Source of the DNA: Bifidobacterium asteroides
Lineage (GTDB): Bacteria > Actinomycetota > Actinomycetes > Actinomycetales > Bifidobacteriaceae
Direction: 5' to 3'
Assembly (NCBI RefSeq): GCF_003202695.1
Contig: NZ_QGLL01000009.1
Span: forward strand, 248,001 to 312,000
Length of the DNA: 64,000 nucleotides
The position numbers and the translations under genes were made by a program. Positions 25,904 through 34,269 of this stretch are shown piece after piece. Each line of letters begins with the position of its first letter. Position 1 is the first letter of the stretch. Under the pieces are notes generated by a model that was not told where the DNA came from, made no database searches, and saw only the letters and a program-made list of their open reading frames with translations.

Positions 25904-27226
25904 CTACTCGTCTCCCAGAATGCCGTCGACAAAGGACTCAGGGTCAAAGACCGCCAGATCGTCCGGCCCCTCGCCCAATCCGACGAGCTTGACAGGCACG
26001 CCCAGCTCTCGTTGGACAGAGACGACGATGCCGCCCTTGGCCGAGCCGTCCAATTTGGTCAGGACAATGCCCGTGACCCCGATTGCTTGGGCGAATACCC
26101 GGGCCTGGATCATCCCGTTTTGCCCCGTGGTGGCGTCCAGGACCAACAGAACCTCGTCCACGGGCAGGTTCTTCTCGATCACCCGTCGGATCTTGCCAAG
26201 CTGATCCATCAGATTGGCCTTGTTCTGCAAGCGCCCAGCCGTATCCACGATGAGAACATCAGCCTGATCATTTTTGGCTCGTTCCGCTGCTTCGAAAGCC
26301 ACCGAGGCAGGGTCGGCGCCGTCACGATCGCTACGGACCACGGGCACGCCCACCTTGCCGCCCCAGGTCTCCAGCTGGTCAGCGGCGGCAGCACGGAAGG
26401 TGTCGGCAGCACCCATGACCACCGACTTGCCATCGGCCACGAAGAGCCTGGCCAGCTTGCCCGCCGTGGTGGTCTTGCCTGTGCCGTTGACGCCCACCAT
26501 GATGATGACCGACGGTCTGTTGGCCTGAGGTCGGGCAGCGACCAGGGTTCGATCCATATTGGGGTCGACCAGATCGATCAGACGCTGACGAAGACCGCGG
26601 CGCACCGCTGCGGGATCCTTCTGCCCGGTAATCCGGGCATCGTCACGCAACTGTTTCACTAGCTGTTCGCTGGCCTCGGCACCCACATCCGCCATAAGCA
26701 GGGTGTCTTCCACATCCTCCCAGTCGGACTCACTCAGATGGTCCTTGGTCAGAATAGCAAAGAGGGCCTTGCCGAAGGGGTTGGGGCTCTTGGCCAGTCT
26801 GGCCTTGAGCCTAGTCATACGGGATGCGGATGCCTCCGGGCGGGCCGGCTCCTCCTGTGCTGACGGGCTGGCCTGGTTGGCCGTGGACGACTGACTGGAC
26901 GCCTCTGAATCGATTGGGCCAGCTGAACCCGTAGAAGCGTCCGGATCGGCAGCAACACCTGATCCACGCGAGGCAGATCGGGCTGCCTGATCAGCCGACG
27001 AAGCTGCTGGGGAAGCCTCAGGTTGGTCTTCAGCATGACCCTTTGCGACACCCATCGTTGAGTCCGGGGACGAAGAAGAGCGGCCATCACCAGGCTCTTC
27101 CGCCCTGCCGGGGCGTGCGGAATCCCCCTGGGGCCGACGTCTACGGACCGCCGCCAGAATGCCGACCACTGCCAGCACTAGGACGATCAACACCGCGATA
27201 AGGATAAGGAGCTGCTGTGTTGTCAT
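25904..27226 (-). CDS. ftsY: Signal recognition particle receptor FtsY
   Basis: GTPase that docks SRP-ribosome complexes at the membrane. There are 440 residues from ATG 27226; ten more codons upstream are open but the membrane anchor starts exactly here (MTTQQLLILIAVLIVLVLAVVGIL). This N-terminal helix is the actinobacterial style of anchoring. A Ser/Ala/Glu-rich linker of about 110 residues is followed by the N domain (KDHLSESDWEDVEDTLLMADVG). The G domain has G1 GVNGTGKTTTAGKLA, DTFRAAAADQL, DTAGRLQNKANLM and TKLDGSAKGG. GEGPDDLAVFDPESFVDGIL closes it, all standard. Confidence 0.95.
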   Translation of the reverse strand: MTTQQLLILIAVLIVLVLAVVGILAAVRRRRPQGDSARPGRAEEPGDGRSSSSPDSTMGVAKGHAEDQPEASPAASSADQAARSASRGSGVAADPDASTGSAGPIDSEASSQSSTANQASPSAQEEPARPEASASRMTRLKARLAKSPNPFGKALFAILTKDHLSESDWEDVEDTLLMADVGAEASEQLVKQLRDDARITGQKDPAAVRRGLRQRLIDLVDPNMDRTLVAARPQANRPSVIIMVGVNGTGKTTTAGKLARLFVADGKSVVMGAADTFRAAAADQLETWGGKVGVPVVRSDRDGADPASVAFEAAERAKNDQADVLIVDTAGRLQNKANLMDQLGKIRRVIEKNLPVDEVLLVLDATTGQNGMIQARVFAQAIGVTGIVLTKLDGSAKGGIVVSVQRELGVPVKLVGLGEGPDDLAVFDPESFVDGILGDE

Positions 27227-27275
27227 AGGCACCAGCCTAAATGCGAAAAGGGACACGGGCCTTCATCATGAACGG

Positions 27276-27848
27276 TCACTTTTCGCTCGGACGGCTCTTT
27301 TCCCTATGCGAAGCGCTCTCGACTGCTGGCATGATGTCGGAAGTGATGGGCTGAGGCTCCCGGCGCTGAGGGCGTGAGGGCTCAGGGCTGGATGATCGTA
27401 CAGTGGAGCTCCTGGGAGCTGGGGGCCCAGAGGCCGCAGAAACCGACGGCGCGACATTCTTCTTTTGCCTCGGGCTGACCGGCGATGCGGAATCGGTGCT
27501 TGGCGGTCGGGGCGGATTTATCTCGTCCGTGGAGCTGGAGGCCATCAGGCCCCGAACCTCCATCACCGAGGAGGAGTTGACATAGACCGGATAGGGACGT
27601 GCGAAATCCTCATCGGTTGGTGCATCCTGGCCTGAGCCAGGTGCGAAAGACAGGCGTCCTCCTGCTATCCGCGGCAGCTGGTTCTCTTGCTCCCGCCGAC
27701 GACGGGCGGCCCGACGCACACGCTCATCCATAGACTGAGAGAAGGCACGGTCCTGGGACTCGCCACGCGCCAGGCGCATGACAAATACGATGAATGCCAC
27801 CACCACCAGCACCCATATCAGGACAATCAGCCAAACCATACTTGCCAT
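27276..27848 (-). CDS. Small membrane protein of unknown function upstream of ftsY
   Basis: 190 residues. One N-terminal membrane helix (MVWLIVLIWVLVVVAFIVFVM) is followed by a basic patch (ERVRRAARRRREQENQ). A long tail follows, rich in Ser, Pro, Arg and Glu, that looks disordered and is presumably cytoplasmic by the positive-inside rule. The short segment FARPYPVYVNSSSVMEVRGLMA in the middle looks folded or conserved. It is on the same strand as ftsY, 49 nt upstream of it, so they may be co-transcribed. No function can be assigned. Confidence 0.65.
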   Translation of the reverse strand: MASMVWLIVLIWVLVVVAFIVFVMRLARGESQDRAFSQSMDERVRRAARRRREQENQLPRIAGGRLSFAPGSGQDAPTDEDFARPYPVYVNSSSVMEVRGLMASSSTDEINPPRPPSTDSASPVSPRQKKNVAPSVSAASGPPAPRSSTVRSSSPEPSRPQRREPQPITSDIMPAVESASHREKSRPSEK

Positions 27849-27926
27849 TCTGTCAGAAGAACTACACAGACGCGCTAAGACACGAGGAATCTATCGGCCT
27901 CTTTCACACTGGCTCGTTCATCGGCC

Positions 27927-28057
27927 TGCTCGTTTGGTCAGGCAAATCAAACCAATACCTTTCTATGGCTGACCAGAGCTGCTGGGAAGCACATTCCCCA
28001 GTTGCTCACCACCCGAAAGAATGACCCGCCGACTGTCCAGGTGCGATTCGGCGCATC
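27927..28057 (-). pseudogene. Remnant of GNAT acetyltransferase 3' end
   Basis: About 115-130 bp match, at roughly 80% by eye, the 3' end of the intact acetyltransferase gene (27941-28052 against about 43453-43564). A 1-nt deletion near 27966 and many substitutions have destroyed the frame. It directly abuts the duplicated permease fragment, which marks a recombination junction near 28058-28060. Confidence 0.75.
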
Positions 28058-28701
28058 TCTGCCAATGCTGCCAGCAGAAACAAGGCAGCGGCGATACGAC
28101 GAGCCAAACCTGCTGTTTTTGGAGGAATGTTTGCAGCACGCAGAGATTCCACCGGACTGATTCTGCTGATGGTCCGGATGGTCAGCAGCGTGCCGATCAA
28201 GGCCACCACTACTCCGCATGAGGTTCCTGCTGTCCAGGAAGCCAGCTGGTGGCTGGCGATAAAAGGCTGCCTGCCGATCAGGAACTGTGAGGTCTCCCAG
28301 GCGTAGAGGGGACGGGCCAGCAGCAAAGAAGCCGCCAGCGAGACTACACTGGCCGCGAGCGCCAAGATGAACACCCGCAGACAGGTCAGTGAGGTCAACT
28401 GCCAGGGCGTGGCACCTTGCAGGGCTAGGAGGGCGAGGTTGTGTCTGCGCTGGTTGATCACCGACGAAACGACTTGCAGAACGATCAATACTGCGGCAAC
28501 GAGAAGTGCTGCGAAGGGGATCATCAAGTTTTGATAGGCAGTGCGACCTTGCTCGGTCATGCCGGGAAGATCGCCCAGGGCCTTGGCCGAAGAGAGCATC
28601 ATGGCAAGCAGGCCGACCATGGTCTGCGAGGCGATCAGCACAAGCACTACGCCAGACCAGGCCAAGGGGGCATCCTTGAAATCTCGCAGAAGAAGCCGCA
28701 T
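28006..28701 (-). pseudogene. Truncated duplicate of FtsX-type permease gene
   Basis: The first 214 or so residues equal the N-terminal part of the permease encoded at 46262-47683, beginning MRLLLRDFKDAPLAWSG. At FLLAALA the match ends and the frame runs on into the acetyltransferase remnant, adding a 17-residue nonsense tail. The product would keep four membrane segments but lack the outer domain and last helices. The upstream ATPase gene is not duplicated, so it is very unlikely to work. It might still be translated. Confidence 0.85.
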
Positions 28702-28752
28702 CAGATGCCCGCTTCCGGCACAGAAACCTTAGCTGCTGCGGCTATACGACCG
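28060..28752. repeat. Direct repeat copy A (partner 47042-47734)
   Basis: The offset is a constant 18982 bases. The only differences I noted inside the permease part are a handful of single-base changes, for example near 28469, 28529, 28570, 28622 and 28638. Similarity fades past the start codon, with about 50 bp at lower identity up to 28752. Confidence 0.92.
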
Positions 28753-28766
28753 TTACGATATATGAA

Positions 28767-28815
28767 AAGGTGCGTCCTTTCGCCCGGTAGAGCCGGTGCT
28801 GAAAGGACGCACCTT
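28767..28815 (-). terminator. Strong terminator of the pilus operon
   Basis: A perfect 15-bp inverted repeat (28767-28781 and 28801-28815) with a 19-nt loop. Read leftward it ends in TTTTC. It starts 14 nt after the stop of the RCC1 gene and separates the pilus operon from the duplicated permease fragment. Confidence 0.92.
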
Positions 28816-28829
28816 ATGATCAGGATTCT

Positions 28830-31190
28830 TCAGACAATTGGATTCGAGGTGGTATCGGAATCAACCTCGGCACTGTTGCCATCCAGCAGCGTCGTCTTGC
28901 CTGTCACTTGAGACCCCGGTTCACCTGTCACCTTCACACTGAACTTCAGCGTAAGGGTGTTCCGAGGATACAAGGCCAACGGTTTGGAGGTCACACCAGT
29001 CCCATCACCATCCAAAGTGAACTGATCCGATATGTCCAAGGGCTTCGACGCATCAGTATCAGGCTTAGTGTAAACAGCACTTACCGAGCCCTGCAGCTTG
29101 GCATTGGGCCCCCACGTGTCCTTGATCGTCACCGTTGGATTTTCGAAGGACGTACGATCGTTATGAATAAGCACCTCATATTCAATCGTATCCCCTTTGT
29201 GCACCGCTTTCCCCTCGAATGGATAGGCGTTCCTTGACACCGTCATGTACTTGCCAACGTTCTGCACAAGGGGCACGAAGTAGGCAGGCCAGACGAATCT
29301 GGGTGTACCACCCATTGATGTGGTAGGAGTCTTCACATTGTATCGTTTACCATTACCGTCGTCCGTCAACGGCGATACGCAACTGAGCACATTGTTCGGA
29401 TCCCTGTCATCTACGATTCCCGGCAGACAGATGTTTCCATCTTTTGCACTTCCATCATTGAACCCAGAGAGACCACCTGTAGCTGTCCCGCCCATGTTAT
29501 CTCCCCAGGAATATATACTTCCGTCTTCAAGGTTCAACGAGGCGCTGTCCTTGTTGCCTCCTACGCTCACGGCTTTTCTGTGTTGAGGGTCCTCATCCGG
29601 GGTCCAGATCAAACCTGGTGAACTTTTCTCATTGAATGGCACGGCCCAGGTGATTTTGCTTCTAGAGGAAGACTCAACCCCACCTTCGTTACGACGGCCC
29701 CATCCCCAGACGGTACCATCGGACTTCACGAAATTACCGGCATAATATTCCATATTGAAGTCAACTACATTTTCTCCGGTGACCATATTTCCATCCATGT
29801 CGGGAGCATTCAACACCTTGGGCTCTACCCGCCAATGGTTGTTGTCCATATCGCCGTCTGCAGCTTCCACCATACCTTTGCGGTTTTCGGCACCGCCCCA
29901 AGTCCAGAGCTTTCCATTCTTCGTCAGCAGCGCGCCACAGGCATATCCGCCCATTCCCTTGACATAACCACCATTATTTTTGATGACATTGTCAAGATAT
30001 GGAACCTCCACAGGGGCATAACAATAATACTGCTGCTCGCTCCCGCCTAAACTGACGCATGGCTTGGTCAAGTCGTTTGAAGAGGCCGCATCCAGCTGTG
30101 CCGTGGTCAAGGCTCCACCACCGGTGAAATTCCTGCCCCAGAAATACACTTTCTGCTGGTCCGTGACAGCGTAATAGCTCTCATAGCCCGGGAACAGGTC
30201 TACAATCTTCTCATTGTTGGGGAATACAACCTGAATCGGAGACAGGGCAACCCCATAGTTGTCGTCATTCAGATTTTTCGCATCATCATGATTCTCAACA
30301 GGCCAGCCCCTTTTACGTGTACGACTCCACTCATCTCTATTCGAGCCATTGTGCTTACCAACACCTCTCTCACCATACTCATGCTTCCCGACGGTCCAAA
30401 CCGTTCCGTCGTCCTTCAGGTAAGCAAAACCGTATTCAGTACCTGCAACATCAATGACCTTGCTGGTATTATTCCCGCCAGGATAGGTTCCCACCGGTGC
30501 AGCTGGACCGTCAATAGGCTTCCACGTCGCCGGGGACTCGTTGGGATTTTTCTGATTAACATGATTAGGGATGCCTTCAGGGGCAGCCGTTTGATCTTTA
30601 TAGACGCCATACACACCTCCGGTGTGGTAAGACGTTGTCTTCTCATAACCTGGCTGACTCGTTATGATCGCATTGGTCGGAAATGTCTGACCTTTCTGAT
30701 CATTGTCGCCCCAACCGTACACATTTCCGTAACAATCTACTGCCATCAAGGCATAGGCGGAACCGGCGACACGTTTTACACACCCGATCCCGCGCACAAT
30801 ATCAGGCTTGTGATAGTTATTCAGCGGAGAATTATCTCCTGTACGAACCTGAGCACCGTATTTTTGCCATTTTCCATTGATGGTCCAGGAACCGTTCATG
30901 CCCGTGTCGGTCAACTTCTGTCCGCCCGAATAGTAACCCCACATCCAAACATTGCCGGCCTTGTCCAAAGCGACCGTATCATCTAGGGCGTAGGTTCCCT
31001 TGACACCTGCACTCGAGCCGAAACTTGATGAAGGAGTCGTCACAATGACGGGATTCTTGCTGACATATGCAGCATCTGCATGAGTGACACCTGCAAACGC
31101 AGCCATTGCCAGAGTCACAACAGTGACAGCCAACTTCACAACCCTTGACCAGAACCGATGAGACTCATGCACTCTAAATGTACTATTCAT
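28830..31190 (-). CDS. Secreted RCC1-repeat (beta-propeller) surface protein
   Basis: 786-residue exported protein, last gene of the sortase-pilus locus. A signal peptide (hydrophobic LAVTVVTLAMAAFAGV, cleavage near HADAA, about residue 40) is followed by a domain with seven RCC1-type blade motifs. These include KAGNVWMWGYY, CYGNVYGWGDN, DDGTVWTVGKH, QQKVYFWGRNF, KNGKLWTWGGA, SDGTVWGWGRR and EDGSIYSWGDN. Seven blades would close one propeller, which suggests a binding or adhesion role. The last 150 residues form an Ig-like DUF11-type domain (YEVLIHNDRTSFENPTVTIKD). There is no LPXTG motif or C-terminal membrane helix, so anchoring is unexplained. The start is ATG 31190 with AAGGA 10 nt upstream. 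It lies 48 nt after the small secreted protein gene. Confidence 0.82.
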   Translation of the reverse strand: MNSTFRVHESHRFWSRVVKLAVTVVTLAMAAFAGVTHADAAYVSKNPVIVTTPSSSFGSSAGVKGTYALDDTVALDKAGNVWMWGYYSGGQKLTDTGMNGSWTINGKWQKYGAQVRTGDNSPLNNYHKPDIVRGIGCVKRVAGSAYALMAVDCYGNVYGWGDNDQKGQTFPTNAIITSQPGYEKTTSYHTGGVYGVYKDQTAAPEGIPNHVNQKNPNESPATWKPIDGPAAPVGTYPGGNNTSKVIDVAGTEYGFAYLKDDGTVWTVGKHEYGERGVGKHNGSNRDEWSRTRKRGWPVENHDDAKNLNDDNYGVALSPIQVVFPNNEKIVDLFPGYESYYAVTDQQKVYFWGRNFTGGGALTTAQLDAASSNDLTKPCVSLGGSEQQYYCYAPVEVPYLDNVIKNNGGYVKGMGGYACGALLTKNGKLWTWGGAENRKGMVEAADGDMDNNHWRVEPKVLNAPDMDGNMVTGENVVDFNMEYYAGNFVKSDGTVWGWGRRNEGGVESSSRSKITWAVPFNEKSSPGLIWTPDEDPQHRKAVSVGGNKDSASLNLEDGSIYSWGDNMGGTATGGLSGFNDGSAKDGNICLPGIVDDRDPNNVLSCVSPLTDDGNGKRYNVKTPTTSMGGTPRFVWPAYFVPLVQNVGKYMTVSRNAYPFEGKAVHKGDTIEYEVLIHNDRTSFENPTVTIKDTWGPNAKLQGSVSAVYTKPDTDASKPLDISDQFTLDGDGTGVTSKPLALYPRNTLTLKFSVKVTGEPGSQVTGKTTLLDGNSAEVDSDTTSNPIV

Positions 31191-31238
31191 CTAGATCACA
31201 TCCTTCGGACCATACATGGTTACAACTATTGCTCTTGC

Positions 31239-31928
31239 TCATCGTGTCTCACCTTTTACAATCAATGACAGACCGGTGGTCGTCCCGTTATAGGCGGATA
31301 GGTCATCCTTTGACAACGTGCTATCCACATAGACACGCAGCGTCAATTTGCGCTCCGGATCTCCGGGCTTCAGATCGAGAGGCATGCTCATCTTCAGGTA
31401 GCCAGGCTTAGCGGGTTCATTCTTGTTCGGATCGCCAAGTTGTATTTCACCGTCAGTACCCAGTTTGCCGTCCCAGACCTTGTTATCGCCATCCAGTACC
31501 TCAAAGCGAAGTTGCGTAAACAAATCCGGATAGTACCTAACGTTCAATGGACTGTTTTGTCCCACGGAGGTCGGTGCCATGTGTTCTTTCACCTTACGAT
31601 CAGGGTCTGTGTCCACGAACTTGATGGACAGACGACCCATCTCCTGCTTCACCGAACTCACCCCTACGGTCCAGGTCTGAGGACCACTTGAAAAAGCATC
31701 CCTCAGATTAACGGCAATGGGCTTACCTGCCTCGCCGGTCGAAACCGGGTCCGTTCCATCCTTCTGAGCCGCAGTCACCGTAACTTTAAATTCCGTGTCA
31801 TCGGAAGCCGCCTGTGCATCCCTGAGCCCCAAAGCACGAACCCCTGTACCTGCCAACACAATCAATATCACAGCGACCGCCAGCATCAACTTGGCAACCG
31901 TCGCGTGATTCTTGAATAACCTACGCAT
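31239..31928 (-). CDS. Small secreted protein of the pilus locus
   Basis: 229 residues from ATG 31928 (MRRLFKNHATV), with GGAGAAGG just upstream; the frame extends further but into non-coding-looking sequence. A signal peptide or anchor (AKLMLAVAVILIVLAGTGV) has probable cleavage after AQA near residue 41. The mature part is beta-rich and acidic (KVTVTAAQKDGTDPVSTGEAG, LSIKFVDTDPDRK). The end, TLRVYVDSTLSKDDLSAYNG, resembles Gram-positive extracellular beta-sandwich proteins of the TasA/camelysin kind. That likeness is impression only. No sorting signal. It is probably a partner of the RCC1 protein, with which it is closely linked. Confidence 0.7.
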   Translation of the reverse strand: MRRLFKNHATVAKLMLAVAVILIVLAGTGVRALGLRDAQAASDDTEFKVTVTAAQKDGTDPVSTGEAGKPIAVNLRDAFSSGPQTWTVGVSSVKQEMGRLSIKFVDTDPDRKVKEHMAPTSVGQNSPLNVRYYPDLFTQLRFEVLDGDNKVWDGKLGTDGEIQLGDPNKNEPAKPGYLKMSMPLDLKPGDPERKLTLRVYVDSTLSKDDLSAYNGTTTGLSLIVKGETR

Positions 31929-32370
31929 TCCGCCTTCTCCTGCCATCACAACATACATCCGATATAGAGCAACGAATATCCTCAACCAAGTATGTAAGAC
32001 TTCTATTGGGGACCGGACCTGCATCAACTCGCATCAATTGCCACTGCATAATGAATCACCTATTCAACTACAGAAGACCTTCATCACTGAGGACAACCAT
32101 GAGTGCGCTCACAAATCCACATCCCCACTCTCGGCTCCACCATCAAGTCTCATCTACTGGATAGAGCCATAATCAACACTGTCAATCGCAGATGGCAGGG
32201 ATCCGGGACATTGCAAAACTCGCATATGTCCCGGTCCATACCTGTATATGCAACCAAACAACGGATGCATCAACCTGTTGCAAGCGATTTCATGAATGAT
32301 CTGAAATCAGTCAGCCGCATTGCGCAGAGGACCAATCCTGATTACGCACCGCTTTCCCAGGTTACTTAGT
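31929..32370. other. Intergenic region after the major pilin gene, with inverted repeat
   Basis: No gene seen in 442 bases. A perfect 9-bp inverted repeat (CCGGGACAT at 32203-32211, ATGTCCCGG at 32226-32234, 14-nt loop) stands in the middle. It lacks a T-run, so it may be a processing or readthrough-control stem or an operator rather than a full terminator. A separate promoter for the two downstream genes may also lie here. Confidence 0.55.
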
Positions 32371-34155
32371 TCATGCATGAACAGCGCTGCTGGCATCACG
32401 CTTGCTACGCATGGAAGCAAGGTAGATGCAGACACCAGCTGCAACCATGAGCCCACCAACAATGACAAGGAACATGATTCCAGCCGCACCAGTCAGAGGC
32501 AACTGTGTCAAGCTCTTTACGTTCATAAGCTGGTAGCTGCCCTTAGTCGAGCTGGTCATCTGGGCCAGACCGTAGGGATCTGCAGCAAAACCGTACTCCA
32601 GAGTCTTCAACTCCTGCTCACCTGAGGCATCTGGACCATAATTCGGGAGGATCTTGACTCCGAAGGACAGATCTTTCAGTGTCATGAAACCGTTAGGGGC
32701 TTCCGTCTCCTTGACCTGGTAATCATCTCCTGATGCCACGCCTTTGATCGCAAGGTTGCCTTGTGCGCCGGTCTCGACTGTGGTAACCGTCGAAGCAGGG
32801 GCGTCAGTAGCCATGGCCTTACGATACGAACCATCAGCAAGCTTTACGAACTTCAGATCGGCACCACCCTTGGAGATGGAGAACTTCGCACCTGCCAGCT
32901 TCTCGTTCGTTGCCTTGTTGATCTTGGTCAGATCGAAATTATAGGTATATACTTTGGCCTTGCCTTCAGGTGTCTTACCAGGACTTGCAGGTTCACCGGA
33001 GATGCTTGCATTCGGATCGTTTGAATATTCAAGAGATGCCGAATTGTGAACGTCGCCTGGAGTCGTATCAATCGCATTGGCGTTGAGGGTCGTATCATAT
33101 TTGATCACAATCTGTGCACCTGCATAATGACCATCACCTTTAGTGATCAGATCACGGAAGAAGCTTGACAGGTCGAATACGATTTTCCCGCCATTGCTCA
33201 TGTCGGAATCAGTCGTTAGGGCATAACCAGGAGTTCCTGCAGGAATGGTCGCAAGCACCTGATCGGTCCCCAACTTGTTCAGGGTCACCGTCACGTTCGC
33301 CTTGGCGGCATCAAAGGTCAGACCTTTCGTCAGAGTATCGTTCATCTTCAGGTCGTATGTGCCCGCATCATATCCCAGATAGGTCGGAACAGTTGCCTTG
33401 ATGGTGAACCGAACAGTGTCACCCACATTGTAATCAGCTTTATCCGTGGTCTTCTGAGGGGTACCGGGGGCTTCACCCTTGGCATCGATATCCTCAGTCA
33501 TACCCTTCACATCCACGCGCGTGCCGCCCTCTGTTTTCGCGGTGGTGCTTACGAACATCGGAAGCGTTACGCCGTTATCCGCAGTATGTGCTGTCTTGTC
33601 CACCAGCACATATTCGCCCTGGGGTATACCGGTGAACTCCACCGTATCCGTTCCCTCAGCGGCCGTCTTCGTGATTGCTGAATCCGAATCGAACAGATTG
33701 CGGAAATCCGCATCCTTCCATAGATTGTTCAGGAACAACCTGACCTTGCCATCATACTGAGGCTTGCCGGCATCGGTCGGAGTCGTCGCTCCATCGGAAC
33801 CAACTCCCCAGTTCGTCGCCACATAGGCAATGGGGTCCGTGGTCACACCATCAGGTACTGGATCCGTTCCGAACATGGCGGACAGCGCTTTAGTGCTACT
33901 TGTTTTCACCTGAGCGGGGTTGGCCACGGTCGCCACAGATACGGACCCTTCCCCACCCTCTTGCGCGGGAGGCAGCACTTGCGTATAGTCGCCAACCTTT
34001 AACGCTGTAAACGTGCGCCCGGCAGCATTATGTATCTTCAAATCGGCAGTTTGCTCAGCCGCATTGGCAGCAACTGCACCGGTAGCCCCCATGGCGAAGG
34101 CAGCTACTAGCGCTGTCGCAGATGCGACCAGACTCCTGATACTACACCTTGTCAT
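32371..34155 (-). CDS. LPXTG-anchored isopeptide-forming major pilin
   Basis: Probable shaft subunit of the sortase-dependent pilus, 594 residues. The start is ATG 34155, with AAGGAAAGGAAA upstream. Signal peptide 1-33. An N-terminal D1-type domain runs to about 210. In the usual pilin-motif position is VDVKGMTEDIDAKG with K217, a candidate for the inter-subunit link. A middle CnaA/B-type domain (YNVGDTVRFTIKATVPTYL) follows. A C-terminal CnaB-like domain begins YNFDLTKINKATNEKLAGAKF and contains the E-box YQVKETEAPNGF (E483). The sorting signal is LPLTG at 552-556, a hydrophobic stretch and RSKRDASS. No classic WxxxVxVYPK motif. It lies 114 nt downstream of the LPFTG gene. Confidence 0.9.
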   Translation of the reverse strand: MTRCSIRSLVASATALVAAFAMGATGAVAANAAEQTADLKIHNAAGRTFTALKVGDYTQVLPPAQEGGEGSVSVATVANPAQVKTSSTKALSAMFGTDPVPDGVTTDPIAYVATNWGVGSDGATTPTDAGKPQYDGKVRLFLNNLWKDADFRNLFDSDSAITKTAAEGTDTVEFTGIPQGEYVLVDKTAHTADNGVTLPMFVSTTAKTEGGTRVDVKGMTEDIDAKGEAPGTPQKTTDKADYNVGDTVRFTIKATVPTYLGYDAGTYDLKMNDTLTKGLTFDAAKANVTVTLNKLGTDQVLATIPAGTPGYALTTDSDMSNGGKIVFDLSSFFRDLITKGDGHYAGAQIVIKYDTTLNANAIDTTPGDVHNSASLEYSNDPNASISGEPASPGKTPEGKAKVYTYNFDLTKINKATNEKLAGAKFSISKGGADLKFVKLADGSYRKAMATDAPASTVTTVETGAQGNLAIKGVASGDDYQVKETEAPNGFMTLKDLSFGVKILPNYGPDASGEQELKTLEYGFAADPYGLAQMTSSTKGSYQLMNVKSLTQLPLTGAAGIMFLVIVGGLMVAAGVCIYLASMRSKRDASSAVHA

Positions 34156-34269
34156 TCCCTGTTTCCTTTCCTTAAATCGGGTGAAGACGAAACCGAAAGG
34201 ATCCCTCAGCACCCAAACCATCAACCACCGGTCCGGATCACACCCTGCCGGACCGGCAGAAATTCTTCA

